A DNA stretch of 64,000 nt, from positions 24,220 to 88,219 of the forward strand of contig WNZI01000010.1 in NCBI GenBank assembly GCA_009728235.1, read 5' to 3'. The notes under the pieces are model-generated. The model saw only the letters and a program-made list of their open reading frames with translations, had not been told where the DNA came from and made no database searches. Of the stretch, positions 1 to 9,108 are shown one piece after another (positions within the stretch are counted from its first letter, which is position 1; every line of letters starts with the position of its first letter). The DNA comes from Vibrio cholerae (GTDB lineage: Bacteria > Actinomycetota > Actinomycetes > Actinomycetales > Micrococcaceae). Both the position numbers and the translations under genes were made by a program.

Positions 1-998
1 CGGCTTGTCCGCTCCTGCGTCAAGTGTGCGCACTACCACCTTCTTGCCGGGAAAGGCGTCGAAGACGCCCTTGTACGCCTCGATCTGTTCCGCTTCCGTC
101 GGTTCGGAGTCGCGCCCGAGGAAACAGAATTCGGTGCGGAGGAGGCCCACGCCCTGGGCTTTCGCCTCGGCCGCCTTGACTGCGTCCTTCGCTCCGCCGA
201 CGTTGGCGAGGAGGGGCACCTCGTGTCCGTCCGAGGTGATGCCCACTCCGTCGAACACCGCCAGCGCTGCAGCTGCTGCCGTGTAGGCCTCGGCCGCAGC
301 CTGTTCCTCAGCGCCCGGATCCAATGCGATGGTGCCGGCCGCCCCGTCGACGAAGACGACGCGCCGCTGTCGATATCGTCCACTCCGGTCGCGGCGACCA
401 CGGCAGGGAGCCCGAGGGAGCGGGCGATGATGGCGGTATGCGACTGCGGGCCTCCGCCGGAGGTGACCAGGGCCAGGACCATCGCGGGGTCGAGTGTCGC
501 GGTGTCCGCCGGGGCGAGATCCTCGGCGATCAGGACGAAGGGTTCGTCGGACGAGGGGATGCCCGGGGCGGGTAGCCCTCGCAGTTCGGCGACGATCCGG
601 GAGCGCACGTCGAGCACGTCGGCCGTTCGTTCGGCCATGTAGCCACCGAGGTTGTGGAGCATCTCGGCGACCGACGAACCTGCTTCCCAGACCGCGCGGG
701 CGGGGGAGGTGCCGTTGTTGATGAGCTTGGTCGCGGATTTCAGCAGCATGGGATCGGCGGCCATGAGGGATGTCGCCTGCAGCACGGCCTTGGCGTCTCC
801 GGTGGCGATCCCGGCCCGACGCTTGAGTTCCTCCTGCACCACCTTCGAGGCGGACTTGAGGGCGGCGACGGCGCCTTCAGGAGCATCGGGGGTGTCGTGG
901 CGTTCGCCTGCGGGAGGCTCGTCGACCGGCTTCGGCATATGTAGGACAGGCCCGATGACGCGTCCGGGGCTCACACCCACCCCTGCGAAATTCTCCAT
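1..998 (-). CDS. ptsI: PTS phosphoenolpyruvate-protein phosphotransferase (enzyme I), partial and frameshifted
   Basis: Enzyme I takes phosphate from PEP and passes it to HPr, the first step of sugar PTS transport in the cytoplasm. The ATG at 998 follows a GAGGA ribosome site, and the protein opens with the family N-terminus MENFAGVGVSPG. The phospho-accepting His is about residue 187 in GGGPQSHTAIIAR. The frame breaks near 358-362: one missing base separates VDDIDSGA from the continuation VFVDGAAG. The restored frame (GVGLLRTEFCFLG, then VRTLDAGADKP) runs off the left edge. The conserved sequence on both sides suggests a consensus error more than gene loss. The mannitol PTS genes just downstream on the other strand would use its phosphate. 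Confidence 0.93.
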
Positions 999-1084
999 TG
1001 AACGTCCTCGTTTCCTCGCCTGTGGTGGTCTCGGTCTAACACCATTGTGCCGCCCGACGCAAAAAGTCCGTGTGACCTGGTTCA

Positions 1085-1099
1085 TATAACGGCGCTATA
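1085..1099. promoter_or_regulatory. putative TetR operator
   Basis: TATAACGGCGCTATA is a near-perfect 15-base palindrome between the divergent ptsI and TetR genes, 19 bases before the TetR start. Position and symmetry suit an autoregulatory TetR operator that would also cover a -10 region. This is inference from layout only. Confidence 0.4.
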
Positions 1100-1117
1100 G
1101 GTGCTACGGTAGCAGGC

Positions 1118-1846
1118 ATGAAAAAGGTAGGCGAACCAGCGCCTAAGATCAGGCTGCTCAAGGCCGCCGCGGCGTTGCTCGCGGAGTCCAATGGCGAGCC
1201 CGTATCGACCCGGCAGATCACCGAAGCGGCCCGGGTCACCGCACCAACCCTGTACCACCACTTCGGTGACAAGGAGGGACTCTTCGACGCCGTTGTCGCC
1301 GAAGGCTTCTCCGAGTACCTCGACGCCGAGAGGAATCTCCCGACATCGGGTCAGCCCATCGAGGACCTCCGGATGCACTGGGACAACCACGTGCAGTTCG
1401 GCCTCGACCACCCGCACCTCTACCTGGTGATGTTCGGGAACATCCGGCCCGAGCAGCGTCCGTCCATGGTGGCGAGCGCGGAAGCGTTCCTCGAGGAGGT
1501 GCTGGCGCGGGCCGCTGCTGCGGCCCGCCTGGTGGTGACGCCGCACGAGGCCGCCCGCAGCATGCTGGCGGCCAATATCGGCGTCACGCTCATGCTGATC
1601 TCGGAACCGGTGGCGAAGCGCAACCTCGAGCTCTCGGCGATGACGCGGGAAGCGGTCATCTCGGCCGTCGCCACGGATTCCGAGGGAGACCCCACCACGG
1701 ACACCGAGGGCTCGCCCTCGGTGGTCGTGGCGGCGATAGCCCTCAATGCCGCACTGCAGTCCTCTCATCCGGACCAGCTCTCCAGCTCCGAACTGAAGCT
1801 CTTCCTCGAGTGGCTTCAGCGCATCTCCAGCAGGTCGGGAAGCTAG
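1118..1846 (+). CDS. TetR/AcrR family transcriptional regulator
   Basis: A 242-residue one-component repressor. The N-terminus carries the TetR helix-turn-helix, with STRQITEAARVTAPTLYHHF (about residues 28-47) followed by GDKEGLFDAVV, and the rest is a helical ligand-binding domain of the usual size. It lies between ptsI (divergent) and mtlA, with only 57 bases to the mtlA start, so it may control mannitol uptake, itself or ptsI. The ligand cannot be read from sequence. The ribosome site is weak, so a short leader or leaderless start is possible. Actinobacterial mannitol operons more often use other regulator families, so the link to mannitol is inferred from position only. Confidence 0.88.
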   Translation: MKKVGEPAPKIRLLKAAAALLAESNGEPVSTRQITEAARVTAPTLYHHFGDKEGLFDAVVAEGFSEYLDAERNLPTSGQPIEDLRMHWDNHVQFGLDHPHLYLVMFGNIRPEQRPSMVASAEAFLEEVLARAAAAARLVVTPHEAARSMLAANIGVTLMLISEPVAKRNLELSAMTREAVISAVATDSEGDPTTDTEGSPSVVVAAIALNAALQSSHPDQLSSSELKLFLEWLQRISSRSGS

Positions 1847-1868
1847 CGCTTCCCTACACAACCCATCC

Positions 1869-1884
1869 CCCGCAGTGCTGCGGG
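1869..1884 (+). other. small hairpin upstream of mtlA
   Basis: CCCGCA-GTGC-TGCGGG is a perfect 6-bp stem in the short gap between the TetR gene and mtlA. No T run follows, so it is not a canonical terminator. It could modulate read-through or mtlA translation. Confidence 0.3.
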
Positions 1885-1903
1885 TCAACGGTAAGGAAAG
1901 AAA

Positions 1904-3883
1904 GTGGCAATACAAGCAGAAGCGAGGTCGGGCACCAGTGCTCGGGTCCGCGTGCAGAAATTCGGGACGTTCCTGTCCGGGATGATCATGCCCAACATCG
2001 GCGCCTTCATCGCCTGGGGACTCGTCACTGCCCTCTTCATCGAGGCCGGTTGGCTCCCTGTTCCGCAGCTCGGCGGTTACGGGGAGACGGACGGTGTGGC
2101 GAACGTGGGCCTCGTCGGACCGATGATCACCTACTTGCTACCACTGCTGATCGCCTACACGGGCGGGCGGATGGTCTACGACGTCCGCGGTGGCGTGGTC
2201 GGTTCGATCGCCACGATGGGTGTCATCGTCGGTGCCGGTATCCCGATGTTCATCGGCGCCATGATCATGGGCCCCCTCGGCGGCTGGACCATGAAGAAGA
2301 TCGACGCCCTGTGGGACGGCAAGATCCGCCCCGGGTTCGAGATGCTGGTCAACAACTTCTCCGCCGGTATCTGGGGAGCCATCCTGGCCCTCATCGGATT
2401 CTTCGGTGTCTCACCGCTCGTCGAGGGCTTCAGCGCCGGCGCGGGCAACGTGGTGCAGTGGCTCGTCAACAACGGCCTGCTGCCGCTGACCAGCATCTTC
2501 ATCGAGCCTGCGAAGGTCCTCTTCCTGAACAACGCCATTAACCACGGTGTGCTGACTCCGCTGGGTGTGCAGCAGTCGCTGGACCAGGGCAAGTCCATCC
2601 TCTTCCTGCTGGAAGCCAACCCGGGCCCCGGCCTCGGCATCCTGCTGGCCTACATGTTCTTCGGTCGCGGTGCAGCCAAGGCATCCGCATCCGGTGCAGC
2701 CATCATCCACTTCGTCGGTGGCATCCACGAGATCTACTTCCCCTACGTGCTCATGCGTCCCCTGCTGATCCTGGCAGCCATCGCAGGTGGCATGACCGGC
2801 GTCGCGACGCTGAGCATCACGAACGCCGGGCTCGTCGCTCCTGCCGCTCCCGGATCGATCATCGCCGTGCTGGCGCAGACCACCCGTGACAGCTACTTCG
2901 GGGTCGGTCTGTCGGTCGTGCTCGCCACCGCCGTGTCCTTCCTCGTCGCCTCGGTCATCCTCAAGACAGGCAAGAACCAGGACGACGGTGACCTCGCGGC
3001 AGCAGCCACCAAGATGGAAGGGCTCAAGGGCAAGAAGAGCTCGGTCGCCGGCACCTTCCGGTCCTCGGACGCGGCAGACGGTCCGATCCGGAACATCGTG
3101 TTCGCCTGCGACGCCGGAATGGGTTCGTCCGCCATGGGTGCCTCGGTTCTCCGCAACAAGATCAAGGCGGCCGGTTTCCCGGACGTCAAGGTCACGAACC
3201 TCGCCATCTCCAACCTGAAGGACGACTACGACGTCGTCGTCACGCACCAGGATCTCGCCGCCCGCGCCGAGCCCCTGACGCAGAGCGCGACGCACGTCGC
3301 CGTGGACAACTTCATGAACAGCCCGCGCTACGACGAGATCGTCGAGCTGGTCCGCGCGAGCGCGGCCGCCGGCGGCGGTGTGGACCCGAAGAATCCCACG
3401 GCAGCAGCAGTAGCGGCCGAGGCTGATTCGGGAACCGCAGGCAATGCGGCACATGACGTCCTGGCGGAGGAGAGCGTCGTGTTGAACGGAAGCGCCACCA
3501 CGCAGGAGGACGCCATCAACGAGGCCGGCCGGCTGCTCGTCGACCGCGGTGCGGTGGATGTCGACTACGTCGCGGCCATGCACGAGCGCGAGAAGTCCGT
3601 CCCCACGTACATGGGCAACTTCCTCGCCATCCCGCACGGCACCAACGCCGCGAAGGACCTGATCAAGCGATCCGCCGTCTCGATCGTCCGGTACCCCGAG
3701 GGCATCGACTGGAACGGCAAGCAGGTCAAGTTCGTGGTCGGCGTCGCAGGGGTCAACAACGAGCACCTCTCCATCCTGTCCGCGATCGCCCGGGTGTTCT
3801 CGGACAAGGACCAGGTCGCCAAGCTCGACGAGGCGACGTCCGTGGACGAGGTCCTCGCCCTGTTCGGAAAGGTCAATGCGTAG
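1904..3883 (+). CDS. mtlA: PTS mannitol-specific EIICBA component
   Basis: Membrane permease that imports mannitol and phosphorylates it to mannitol-1-phosphate. All three PTS domains are fused in 659 residues: EIIC (about 15-360, with GGIHEIYFPYVLMRP), EIIB (about 395-485, phospho-Cys402 in FACDAGMGSSAMGAS) and EIIA (about 515-659, phospho-His578 in FLAIPHGT). In many relatives EIIA is a separate protein. The GTG start follows AAGGAAAG. The stop shares its last base with the GTG start of mtlD, so the two are co-translated. An Ala/Gly-rich linker joins EIIB to EIIA. Phosphate would come from enzyme I at the left edge via HPr, which is not in the window. Confidence 0.97.
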   Translation: MAIQAEARSGTSARVRVQKFGTFLSGMIMPNIGAFIAWGLVTALFIEAGWLPVPQLGGYGETDGVANVGLVGPMITYLLPLLIAYTGGRMVYDVRGGVVGSIATMGVIVGAGIPMFIGAMIMGPLGGWTMKKIDALWDGKIRPGFEMLVNNFSAGIWGAILALIGFFGVSPLVEGFSAGAGNVVQWLVNNGLLPLTSIFIEPAKVLFLNNAINHGVLTPLGVQQSLDQGKSILFLLEANPGPGLGILLAYMFFGRGAAKASASGAAIIHFVGGIHEIYFPYVLMRPLLILAAIAGGMTGVATLSITNAGLVAPAAPGSIIAVLAQTTRDSYFGVGLSVVLATAVSFLVASVILKTGKNQDDGDLAAAATKMEGLKGKKSSVAGTFRSSDAADGPIRNIVFACDAGMGSSAMGASVLRNKIKAAGFPDVKVTNLAISNLKDDYDVVVTHQDLAARAEPLTQSATHVAVDNFMNSPRYDEIVELVRASAAAGGGVDPKNPTAAAVAAEADSGTAGNAAHDVLAEESVVLNGSATTQEDAINEAGRLLVDRGAVDVDYVAAMHEREKSVPTYMGNFLAIPHGTNAAKDLIKRSAVSIVRYPEGIDWNGKQVKFVVGVAGVNNEHLSILSAIARVFSDKDQVAKLDEATSVDEVLALFGKVNA

Positions 3884-5040
3884 TGAAGGCAGTACATTTC
3901 GGCGCAGGTAACATCGGACGCGGTTTCGTGGGGCTCCTGCTCCACGAGGCCGGGTACGAGGTGGTCTTCGCCGACGTCGCGGACGCCCTGATCGACCAGT
4001 TGGCCTCGACGCCCAGCTATGAGGTCCACGAGGTCGGTGAAGAACCGTCCGTCAAGACGGTCGACAACTACCGGGCGCTCAACTCGCGGTCGCAGGAGGA
4101 GGACGTCGTCGCGGAGATCGCGACGGCGGACATCGTCACCACGGCCGTGGGTCCCAACGTCCTGAAGTTCCTCGCTCCGGTCATCGCACGGGCCATCGCC
4201 CGGCGAGATGACGGCCTGGCTCCTTTGCAGGTCATGGCCTGCGAGAACGCCATCAACGCAACGGACATCCTCCGCCGCGAAGTAGAGCAGACGTACGACG
4301 GCGCAGCGCTGGACCTTGCGTCCAGGGCGGTGTTCGCGAATACGGCGGTTGACCGGATCGTTCCGAACCAGGCCTCCGGACAGGGCCTCGACGTGACGGT
4401 CGAGACCTTCTTCGAGTGGGTCATCGACCGGACGCCGTTCAAGGGCAACGAGCCGGGTATCCCGGGAGCGACCTACGTCGACGACCTCGCGCCCTACATC
4501 GAACGGAAGCTGTTCACGGTCAACACCGGCCACGCGTCGGCCGCCTACTTCGGCTACGCGGCGGGGGTCGAGAAGATCGCGGACGCCATGGCGGACGAGG
4601 CCATCGCCGGCAAGGTGCGCGCCGTACTCGACGAGACGAAGCAACTCCTGGTCTCCAAGCACGGCTTCGACGTCGCGGAGCAGGAAGCCTACGTGCAGAA
4701 GATCCTCGGTCGATTCTCCAACCGGCATCTACCGGACACGGTGGTACGCGTGGGGCGGGCTCCGCTACGGAAGCTGAGTCGCAGGGAACGGTTCGTCGGT
4801 CCGGCGTCCGAGCTGGCCGAGGCTGGCGTCCATCCGGCGGCGCTGCTCGAGGCGATGGGGGCGGCCCTGGCCTTCTCGGCAGCGGACGATCCGGAGGTCG
4901 CCGCCCTGGCCGAGATCCTGGCGACCCAGGAACCGGCCGAGGCGACGACGTCGATCACGGGCCTCACCGCGGAACACCCGCTGTACGCGCCGGTGCGCGA
5001 ACTCATCGTGCACCATGCGCCGGGCCACCACCCGGAGTAG
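3883..5040 (+). CDS. mtlD: mannitol-1-phosphate 5-dehydrogenase
   Basis: Oxidises mannitol-1-phosphate with NAD+ to fructose-6-phosphate, the step after mtlA. The 385-residue length is typical. The N-terminus MKAVHFGAGNIGRGFVG is the Rossmann nucleotide-binding signature, and the C-terminal half has the family VNTGHASAAYFGY stretch. It starts on a GTG that overlaps the mtlA stop by one base, and a strong hairpin follows it, so TetR-mtlA-mtlD probably ends here. Confidence 0.97.
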   Translation: MKAVHFGAGNIGRGFVGLLLHEAGYEVVFADVADALIDQLASTPSYEVHEVGEEPSVKTVDNYRALNSRSQEEDVVAEIATADIVTTAVGPNVLKFLAPVIARAIARRDDGLAPLQVMACENAINATDILRREVEQTYDGAALDLASRAVFANTAVDRIVPNQASGQGLDVTVETFFEWVIDRTPFKGNEPGIPGATYVDDLAPYIERKLFTVNTGHASAAYFGYAAGVEKIADAMADEAIAGKVRAVLDETKQLLVSKHGFDVAEQEAYVQKILGRFSNRHLPDTVVRVGRAPLRKLSRRERFVGPASELAEAGVHPAALLEAMGAALAFSAADDPEVAALAEILATQEPAEATTSITGLTAEHPLYAPVRELIVHHAPGHHPE

Positions 5041-5066
5041 CACTGCAGAAGGACGGACCGAACGGA

Positions 5067-5094
5067 GAAGGGAGCAGCCCAGGCTGCTCCCTTC
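5067..5094 (+). terminator. terminator after mtlD
   Basis: Perfect inverted repeat with 13-base arms (GAAGGGAGCAGCC / GGCTGCTCCCTTC) and a two-base centre, 26 bases past the mtlD stop. Only a short T-containing tail follows, as is common for actinobacterial terminators. Confidence 0.75.
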
Positions 5095-5165
5095 TTCGTG
5101 ACCGGCCGGGTCAAGGACGTCGGTACCGGAGGACGGTCGAGCGCGGTATCGGTAGATTGGACGGT

Positions 5166-5615
5166 GTGAGCCATCCGGAGAACGACCTGCTGTCGATCGT
5201 CTACTCGAGCAGCGCCGCGCAGTTGTTCGGCGACGAGGAGCTCGGGTCCCTCCTCGCCCTCAGCCGCCAGAACAACCTGCGCACAGGTCTGACCGGCATG
5301 CTGCTCTACCGGGGCGGGTACTTCCTCCAGGTGATCGAGGGCCCCGCCGACGTCCTGCGGGAGCGGATGTCGATCATCGCCGCCGACTCCCGTCACCTGG
5401 ACGTCCGGGTGCTCCTGCAGGAGACCATCGGTGAGCGGCAGTTCCCCGATTGGACCATGGCCTACGAGCCGGTCCCCGACGCGTCTGCCGAGGACGTCCC
5501 CGGTTACCGCACCACGTTCTCGGATCTCGAGGGGCGGGACGATTCCCAGCACTCCGTCGCGGCGCTGCGCGAACTCGTCGCCTGGTTCAGGGACAGGGCC
5601 GTCCAACTGCGGTGA
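5166..5615 (+). CDS. BLUF domain blue-light sensor protein
   Basis: A 149-residue protein that is essentially one BLUF domain, the FAD-binding blue-light sensing fold. The family photocycle residues are present: Tyr13 (in LLSIVYSS), Asn37 (in RQNNLRTGLTG) and Gln55 (in GGYFLQVIEG). No output domain is fused, so it belongs to the short stand-alone class that signals through a partner protein. The partner is not evident: the upstream gene is mtlD and the downstream gene is convergent. The start is the GTG at 5166; no strong ribosome site is visible. Confidence 0.88.
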   Translation: MSHPENDLLSIVYSSSAAQLFGDEELGSLLALSRQNNLRTGLTGMLLYRGGYFLQVIEGPADVLRERMSIIAADSRHLDVRVLLQETIGERQFPDWTMAYEPVPDASAEDVPGYRTTFSDLEGRDDSQHSVAALRELVAWFRDRAVQLR

Positions 5616-5617
5616 CA

Positions 5618-5650
5618 CCGCACGGGCCTCCGACGAGGAGGCCCGTGCGG
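5618..5650. terminator. bidirectional terminator between the BLUF gene and the acetyl esterase
   Basis: Perfect 14-bp stem (CCGCACGGGCCTCC / GGAGGCCCGTGCGG) around GACGA, placed between two convergent stop codons. Confidence 0.8.
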
Positions 5651-5657
5651 ACCGCGA

Positions 5658-6641
5658 TCACGACCCGACCAGTTCCCTGATGAACCGGAGGTGCTCCACG
5701 TCCTGGAAAGCGCCGCCCTGCTCGTGGCCGTTGTAGGGGTACACCTTCATGCGCTTGGGCCCGGCGTAGTGGTTGTGCGCTGCGAAGACGCACGACGGCG
5801 GGCACACGTCGTCGAGCAGTCCCACCGAGAACATCGCCGGCATCGTGCTCCGGCTCGCGAAGTTGACGCCGTCGAAGTAGCTGAGCGTGCGGAAGGCGGC
5901 GTCGACCTCGTGCCTGCGCGTCCCGAGGTACGTGGTGATCTCCGAGTAGGGCGCTGTGCCGGTGATCTCGGTGGCGTGGCGCATGTGGGCGAGGAAGGGG
6001 ACGTCGACGATCGCCCCGATCGGTGGGGTGTCGTTCACGAGCTGAGTGAGCGCTGCCGCCGCGAGGGTGATGCCACCGCCCTGGCTCCCGCCGGAGACGA
6101 TGACCCGGGAGGAGTCGACCTTGGGGTGAGCCTGGGCGGCTTCCACTGCGTGGACGGCGTCGACGAACAGACGGCGGTAGTAGTAGCTGTCCGGATCGCT
6201 GATCCCGAGCGTCATGAATCCCCCGAGGTGCGGCCCACCGAGGCTTCCATCGCCGGTGTCACCGGACCGATGGCCGGAGCCCTGACCGCGGAGGTCCATG
6301 ACGAAGTGCGCGAAACCCGCACTCGGCAGACCGGTCCATTCGCCGAGCAGGCCTCGGCCGCCGCCGTACCCGATGTACGTGACGACCGTCGGCAGCGGCC
6401 CGGTGAGATGCCTCGGGGTCAGCAGCCAGGCCCTGATCGGCTGTCCGTCATAGCCGGAGAACGTCGCGTCCTCGGTCACGAGCTCGGTGTAGCCCGCATC
6501 CACCTCCTCGAAGGAGGGGGTTCTCGCATGGACACGCTGCTCCGTGAGGGTGCGTTGCCAGAAGGCGTCGTAGTCTGCAGGTTCGTCCCGGTCCGGGAGG
6601 TAGCCGCGCAACTCTGCGAGCGGAAGGTCGAAGTGTGGCAT
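5658..6641 (-). CDS. acetylxylan esterase / cephalosporin-C deacetylase family (CE7)
   Basis: An alpha/beta hydrolase of 327 residues that removes acetyl groups from xylo-oligosaccharides and similar acetylated substrates. Family marks: the RGQGSG motif in VMDLRGQGSGHRSGD, the nucleophile serine in GGSQGGG, the late acid in LLDDVCPP and the histidine in YNGHEQGG. No signal peptide is seen, so it probably acts on imported oligosaccharides in the cytoplasm. The ATG at 6641 is preferred over an upstream in-frame ATG because GAAAGG lies nine bases before it. It diverges from the ABC sugar operon across two LacI-type operators, which suggests shared control by an unseen regulator. Confidence 0.93.
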   Translation of the reverse strand: MPHFDLPLAELRGYLPDRDEPADYDAFWQRTLTEQRVHARTPSFEEVDAGYTELVTEDATFSGYDGQPIRAWLLTPRHLTGPLPTVVTYIGYGGGRGLLGEWTGLPSAGFAHFVMDLRGQGSGHRSGDTGDGSLGGPHLGGFMTLGISDPDSYYYRRLFVDAVHAVEAAQAHPKVDSSRVIVSGGSQGGGITLAAAALTQLVNDTPPIGAIVDVPFLAHMRHATEITGTAPYSEITTYLGTRRHEVDAAFRTLSYFDGVNFASRSTMPAMFSVGLLDDVCPPSCVFAAHNHYAGPKRMKVYPYNGHEQGGAFQDVEHLRFIRELVGS

Positions 6642-6717
6642 GGGGTGCATCCTTTCACGGGGCCCATGCAGGAGGATAGAGCGCGGGCCCGCCGTGAGCC
6701 GAACGGGTTGTTGACCA

Positions 6718-6731
6718 TTGATACGATTCAA
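6718..6731. promoter_or_regulatory. putative LacI-family operator 1
   Basis: TTGATACGATTCAA is a near-palindrome centred on CG, the usual form of a LacI/GalR-type sugar regulator site. It lies in the divergent promoter region of the esterase and the ABC sugar operon. Confidence 0.55.
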
Positions 6732-6740
6732 CCTACGCTG

Positions 6741-6758
6741 TGGGATAACGCTTTCCCA
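6741..6758. promoter_or_regulatory. putative LacI-family operator 2
   Basis: TGGGATAACGCTTTCCCA is an imperfect palindrome (TGGGAWARCGYTWTCCCA) with the AACGCTT core common to LacI-family sites. It lies 45 bases before the lipoprotein gene. Its half-sites differ from those of the site at 6718, so two regulators, or a global plus a local one, may be involved. Confidence 0.6.
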
Positions 6759-6802
6759 AGGGCGTCCCACGATGGCTGACGAAGAAGTTTTCCAGGAGGA
6801 CA

Positions 6803-8098
6803 ATGATGTTCCGCACACTCTCACGGCGTACGCTGACAGGCTTCGCAGCGGTCGCTGCAACGGGCCTGGTCCTGACCGGTTGTGGTGGCGGCGGGGGCGA
6901 ACCCGCGGCCCTCGACACCGAAGAACAGATCACCCTGAACTACACCTTCTGGGGTAACGACGATCGCGCCGCCCGCTACGACGAGGCGATCACAGCGTTC
7001 GAGGAGAAGTTCCCGAACATCACGATCAACGACACCTTCACCGACTACCCCTCGTACTGGGAGAAGCGCCAGACGGAAGCGGCCGGCGGCGGGCTCCCGG
7101 ACGTGATGCAGTTCGACTACACCTACCTCCGCCAGTACGGGGACAACGGACTTCTGCTGAATCTCGAGGACTACTTCGGTAACGGCATCACCACCGATGC
7201 CATCGACGAGGGCCTGCTGTCCACCGGCAAGCTCGACGACGGCACCTTCGCCATCCCGACCGGGTACAGCGCGTGGTCGGTGTTCCAGAACCCGGGTCTC
7301 CTCGCCGAGACCGGTGTCGAGCCCTATGAGGGCGGGACGAGCTGGGAGGACTACGACGCCTACATGGCATCCGTCACCGAGGCCGGCGGGGGATCGGTCT
7401 ACGGAGGAACGGACACCACCCAGCGCATCCAGGACTTCGAGTTGAAGCTGCGCCAGCAGGGCCGTGAACTCTTCACGGAGGACGGCGGGCTCAACTTCAC
7501 GCAGGAGGAGTTGGCCGAGCACTGGGCGGAGGGCCAGGAGAACCGCGACAGCGTCACCGTTCCCCAGAGCAAGCTGGAGGAGATCAACCCGGTGTCCGGC
7601 TTCGGCGGTAACCTGACCACCAGCGAGATGAGCTGGAGCAACTTCCTCGGAGGCTACCTCGGGGACTCGGGTGCCGAGGAGATCACCATCGTCGCGCCGC
7701 CCACCAGCAACCCGGACGAGCAGGACCTCTACCAGAAGGTCGGCCTCATGCAGGCGGCGTCAGCCTCCACCGACCACCCCGAGGCCGCTGCAGCCTTCGT
7801 GGACTTCCTCATCAACAGCCCGGAGGTCGGCGAGATCTTCGGCGCCACCCTCGGCATCCCCGCGTCGGAGACGCAGCTCGAGGGCGCAAACCTCGAGGGG
7901 CCCGACAAGGCGGTCAAGGACTACCTCGACTCCATCGAGGACCGGATCGGAGAATCGCCCGCGGCACCCGTCGCCGGTTTCGGTGCCATCGAGCAGACCT
8001 TCTGGGACCTCGGCAAGTCCATCGGACTCGGCACCGTCACTCCCGACGAGGCGGCGAAGCAGTTCTTCGACGAAGCAGCCGTCACGCTCGACAGCTGA
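6803..8098 (+). CDS. ABC sugar transporter substrate-binding lipoprotein
   Basis: Extracellular solute-binding protein (family 1) of about 430 residues. A signal peptide ends in a lipobox, LVLTGC, with lipidated Cys27. The mature part shows family features such as YTFWGNDDRAARYDEAITAFE and PTGYSAWSVFQNPGLL. AGGAGG at 6794-6799 sits closer to optimal for the second ATG (6806) than the first (6803), so the protein may start one codon later. It leads an operon with two permeases, a DUF624 protein and a GH42 beta-galactosidase, so a galactose-containing plant oligosaccharide is a likely substrate. No ATPase gene is nearby; such systems often share an MsmK/MsiK-type ATPase encoded elsewhere. Confidence 0.94.
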   Translation: MMFRTLSRRTLTGFAAVAATGLVLTGCGGGGGEPAALDTEEQITLNYTFWGNDDRAARYDEAITAFEEKFPNITINDTFTDYPSYWEKRQTEAAGGGLPDVMQFDYTYLRQYGDNGLLLNLEDYFGNGITTDAIDEGLLSTGKLDDGTFAIPTGYSAWSVFQNPGLLAETGVEPYEGGTSWEDYDAYMASVTEAGGGSVYGGTDTTQRIQDFELKLRQQGRELFTEDGGLNFTQEELAEHWAEGQENRDSVTVPQSKLEEINPVSGFGGNLTTSEMSWSNFLGGYLGDSGAEEITIVAPPTSNPDEQDLYQKVGLMQAASASTDHPEAAAAFVDFLINSPEVGEIFGATLGIPASETQLEGANLEGPDKAVKDYLDSIEDRIGESPAAPVAGFGAIEQTFWDLGKSIGLGTVTPDEAAKQFFDEAAVTLDS

Positions 8099-8121
8099 GC
8101 AGCAGACAAAGGAGAGCGACC

Positions 8122-9108
8122 GTGACCACGGATTCGGCGCCCGCGCCGGCAACAGACCGCACCGCCGATTCCGGTGCCCGCTCGGTGGACAGCCGCCGAG
8201 CGGGCACATCCCGGCCACGCCGCCGACGCAAGGGCGATTCCATCGCCGGATACGTCTTCCTCTCGCCCTGGCTGCTCGGGTTCGTCGGCCTCACACTGGG
8301 CCCGATGCTGGCGTCGCTGTACCTCGCCTTCACCGACTACAACCTGTTCACGGCCCCTGAATGGACGGGGCTCGAGAACCTGTCCCGCATGGCCGACGAC
8401 GAGAAGTTCTGGGGCTCCGTCAGGATCACCCTGATCTACGTGCTGGTCGGCACGCCGATCAAGCTGGCGGCCGCGCTCGCCGTGGCGATGCTCCTGAACT
8501 ACAAGGCCAAGGGGACCGGGTTCTTCCGCTCGGCGTTCTACGCCCCGAGCCTGATCGGCGCGAGCGTCAGCATCGCCATCGTGTGGCGGGCCATGTTCTC
8601 GACGGACGGTCCCGTCGACGGCACGCTGAACCTCTTCGGCATCAACCTCGGTGGATGGATCGGCAACCCCTCGCTGATCATGCCGATGATGATCCTGCTC
8701 GCCGTCTGGCAGTTCGGCGCTCCGATGGTCATCTTCCTCGCCGGCCTCAAGGGCGTTCCGGCCGAGCTCTACGAGGCGGCGTCTGTCGACGGAGCGAAGC
8801 CCTGGCGGAAGTTCCTCAGCGTCACGGTGCCGATGCTCTCGCCCGTCATCTTCTTCAACCTGCTCCTCGAGATGATCAACGCATTCCAGGTCTTCGCCTC
8901 GGCGTACATCATCGGCTCGGGCACCGGGGGTCCCGGTGGAGCCACCAACTTCTACACCGTCTACCTCTACACCCGTGCGTTCGCCAACAACCAGATGGGC
9001 TACGCCTCGGCGATGGCCTGGGTGTTGCTGCTCGCGGTCGGCGTCCTCGCCTTCATCCTCTTCCGCACGTCGAAGAGCTGGGTCCACTACGCAGGAGATT
9101 CCAAGTGA
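8122..9108 (+). CDS. ABC sugar transporter permease (MalF type)
   Basis: Inner-membrane permease of 328 residues with about six transmembrane helices. The conserved EAA loop is seen as AELYEAASVDGAKPWRKF, where the shared ATPase docks. A hydrophilic, charged N-terminus of about 35 residues precedes the first helix. The GTG start follows GGAGAG, 23 bases after the lipoprotein stop. Its TGA overlaps the GTG of the second permease (GTGA). Confidence 0.94.
   Translation: MTTDSAPAPATDRTADSGARSVDSRRAGTSRPRRRRKGDSIAGYVFLSPWLLGFVGLTLGPMLASLYLAFTDYNLFTAPEWTGLENLSRMADDEKFWGSVRITLIYVLVGTPIKLAAALAVAMLLNYKAKGTGFFRSAFYAPSLIGASVSIAIVWRAMFSTDGPVDGTLNLFGINLGGWIGNPSLIMPMMILLAVWQFGAPMVIFLAGLKGVPAELYEAASVDGAKPWRKFLSVTVPMLSPVIFFNLLLEMINAFQVFASAYIIGSGTGGPGGATNFYTVYLYTRAFANNQMGYASAMAWVLLLAVGVLAFILFRTSKSWVHYAGDSK

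Noticed and set aside
2411..3766. A 451-codon minus-strand frame
   Set aside because: Shadow of mtlA, which has all PTS motifs on the other strand.
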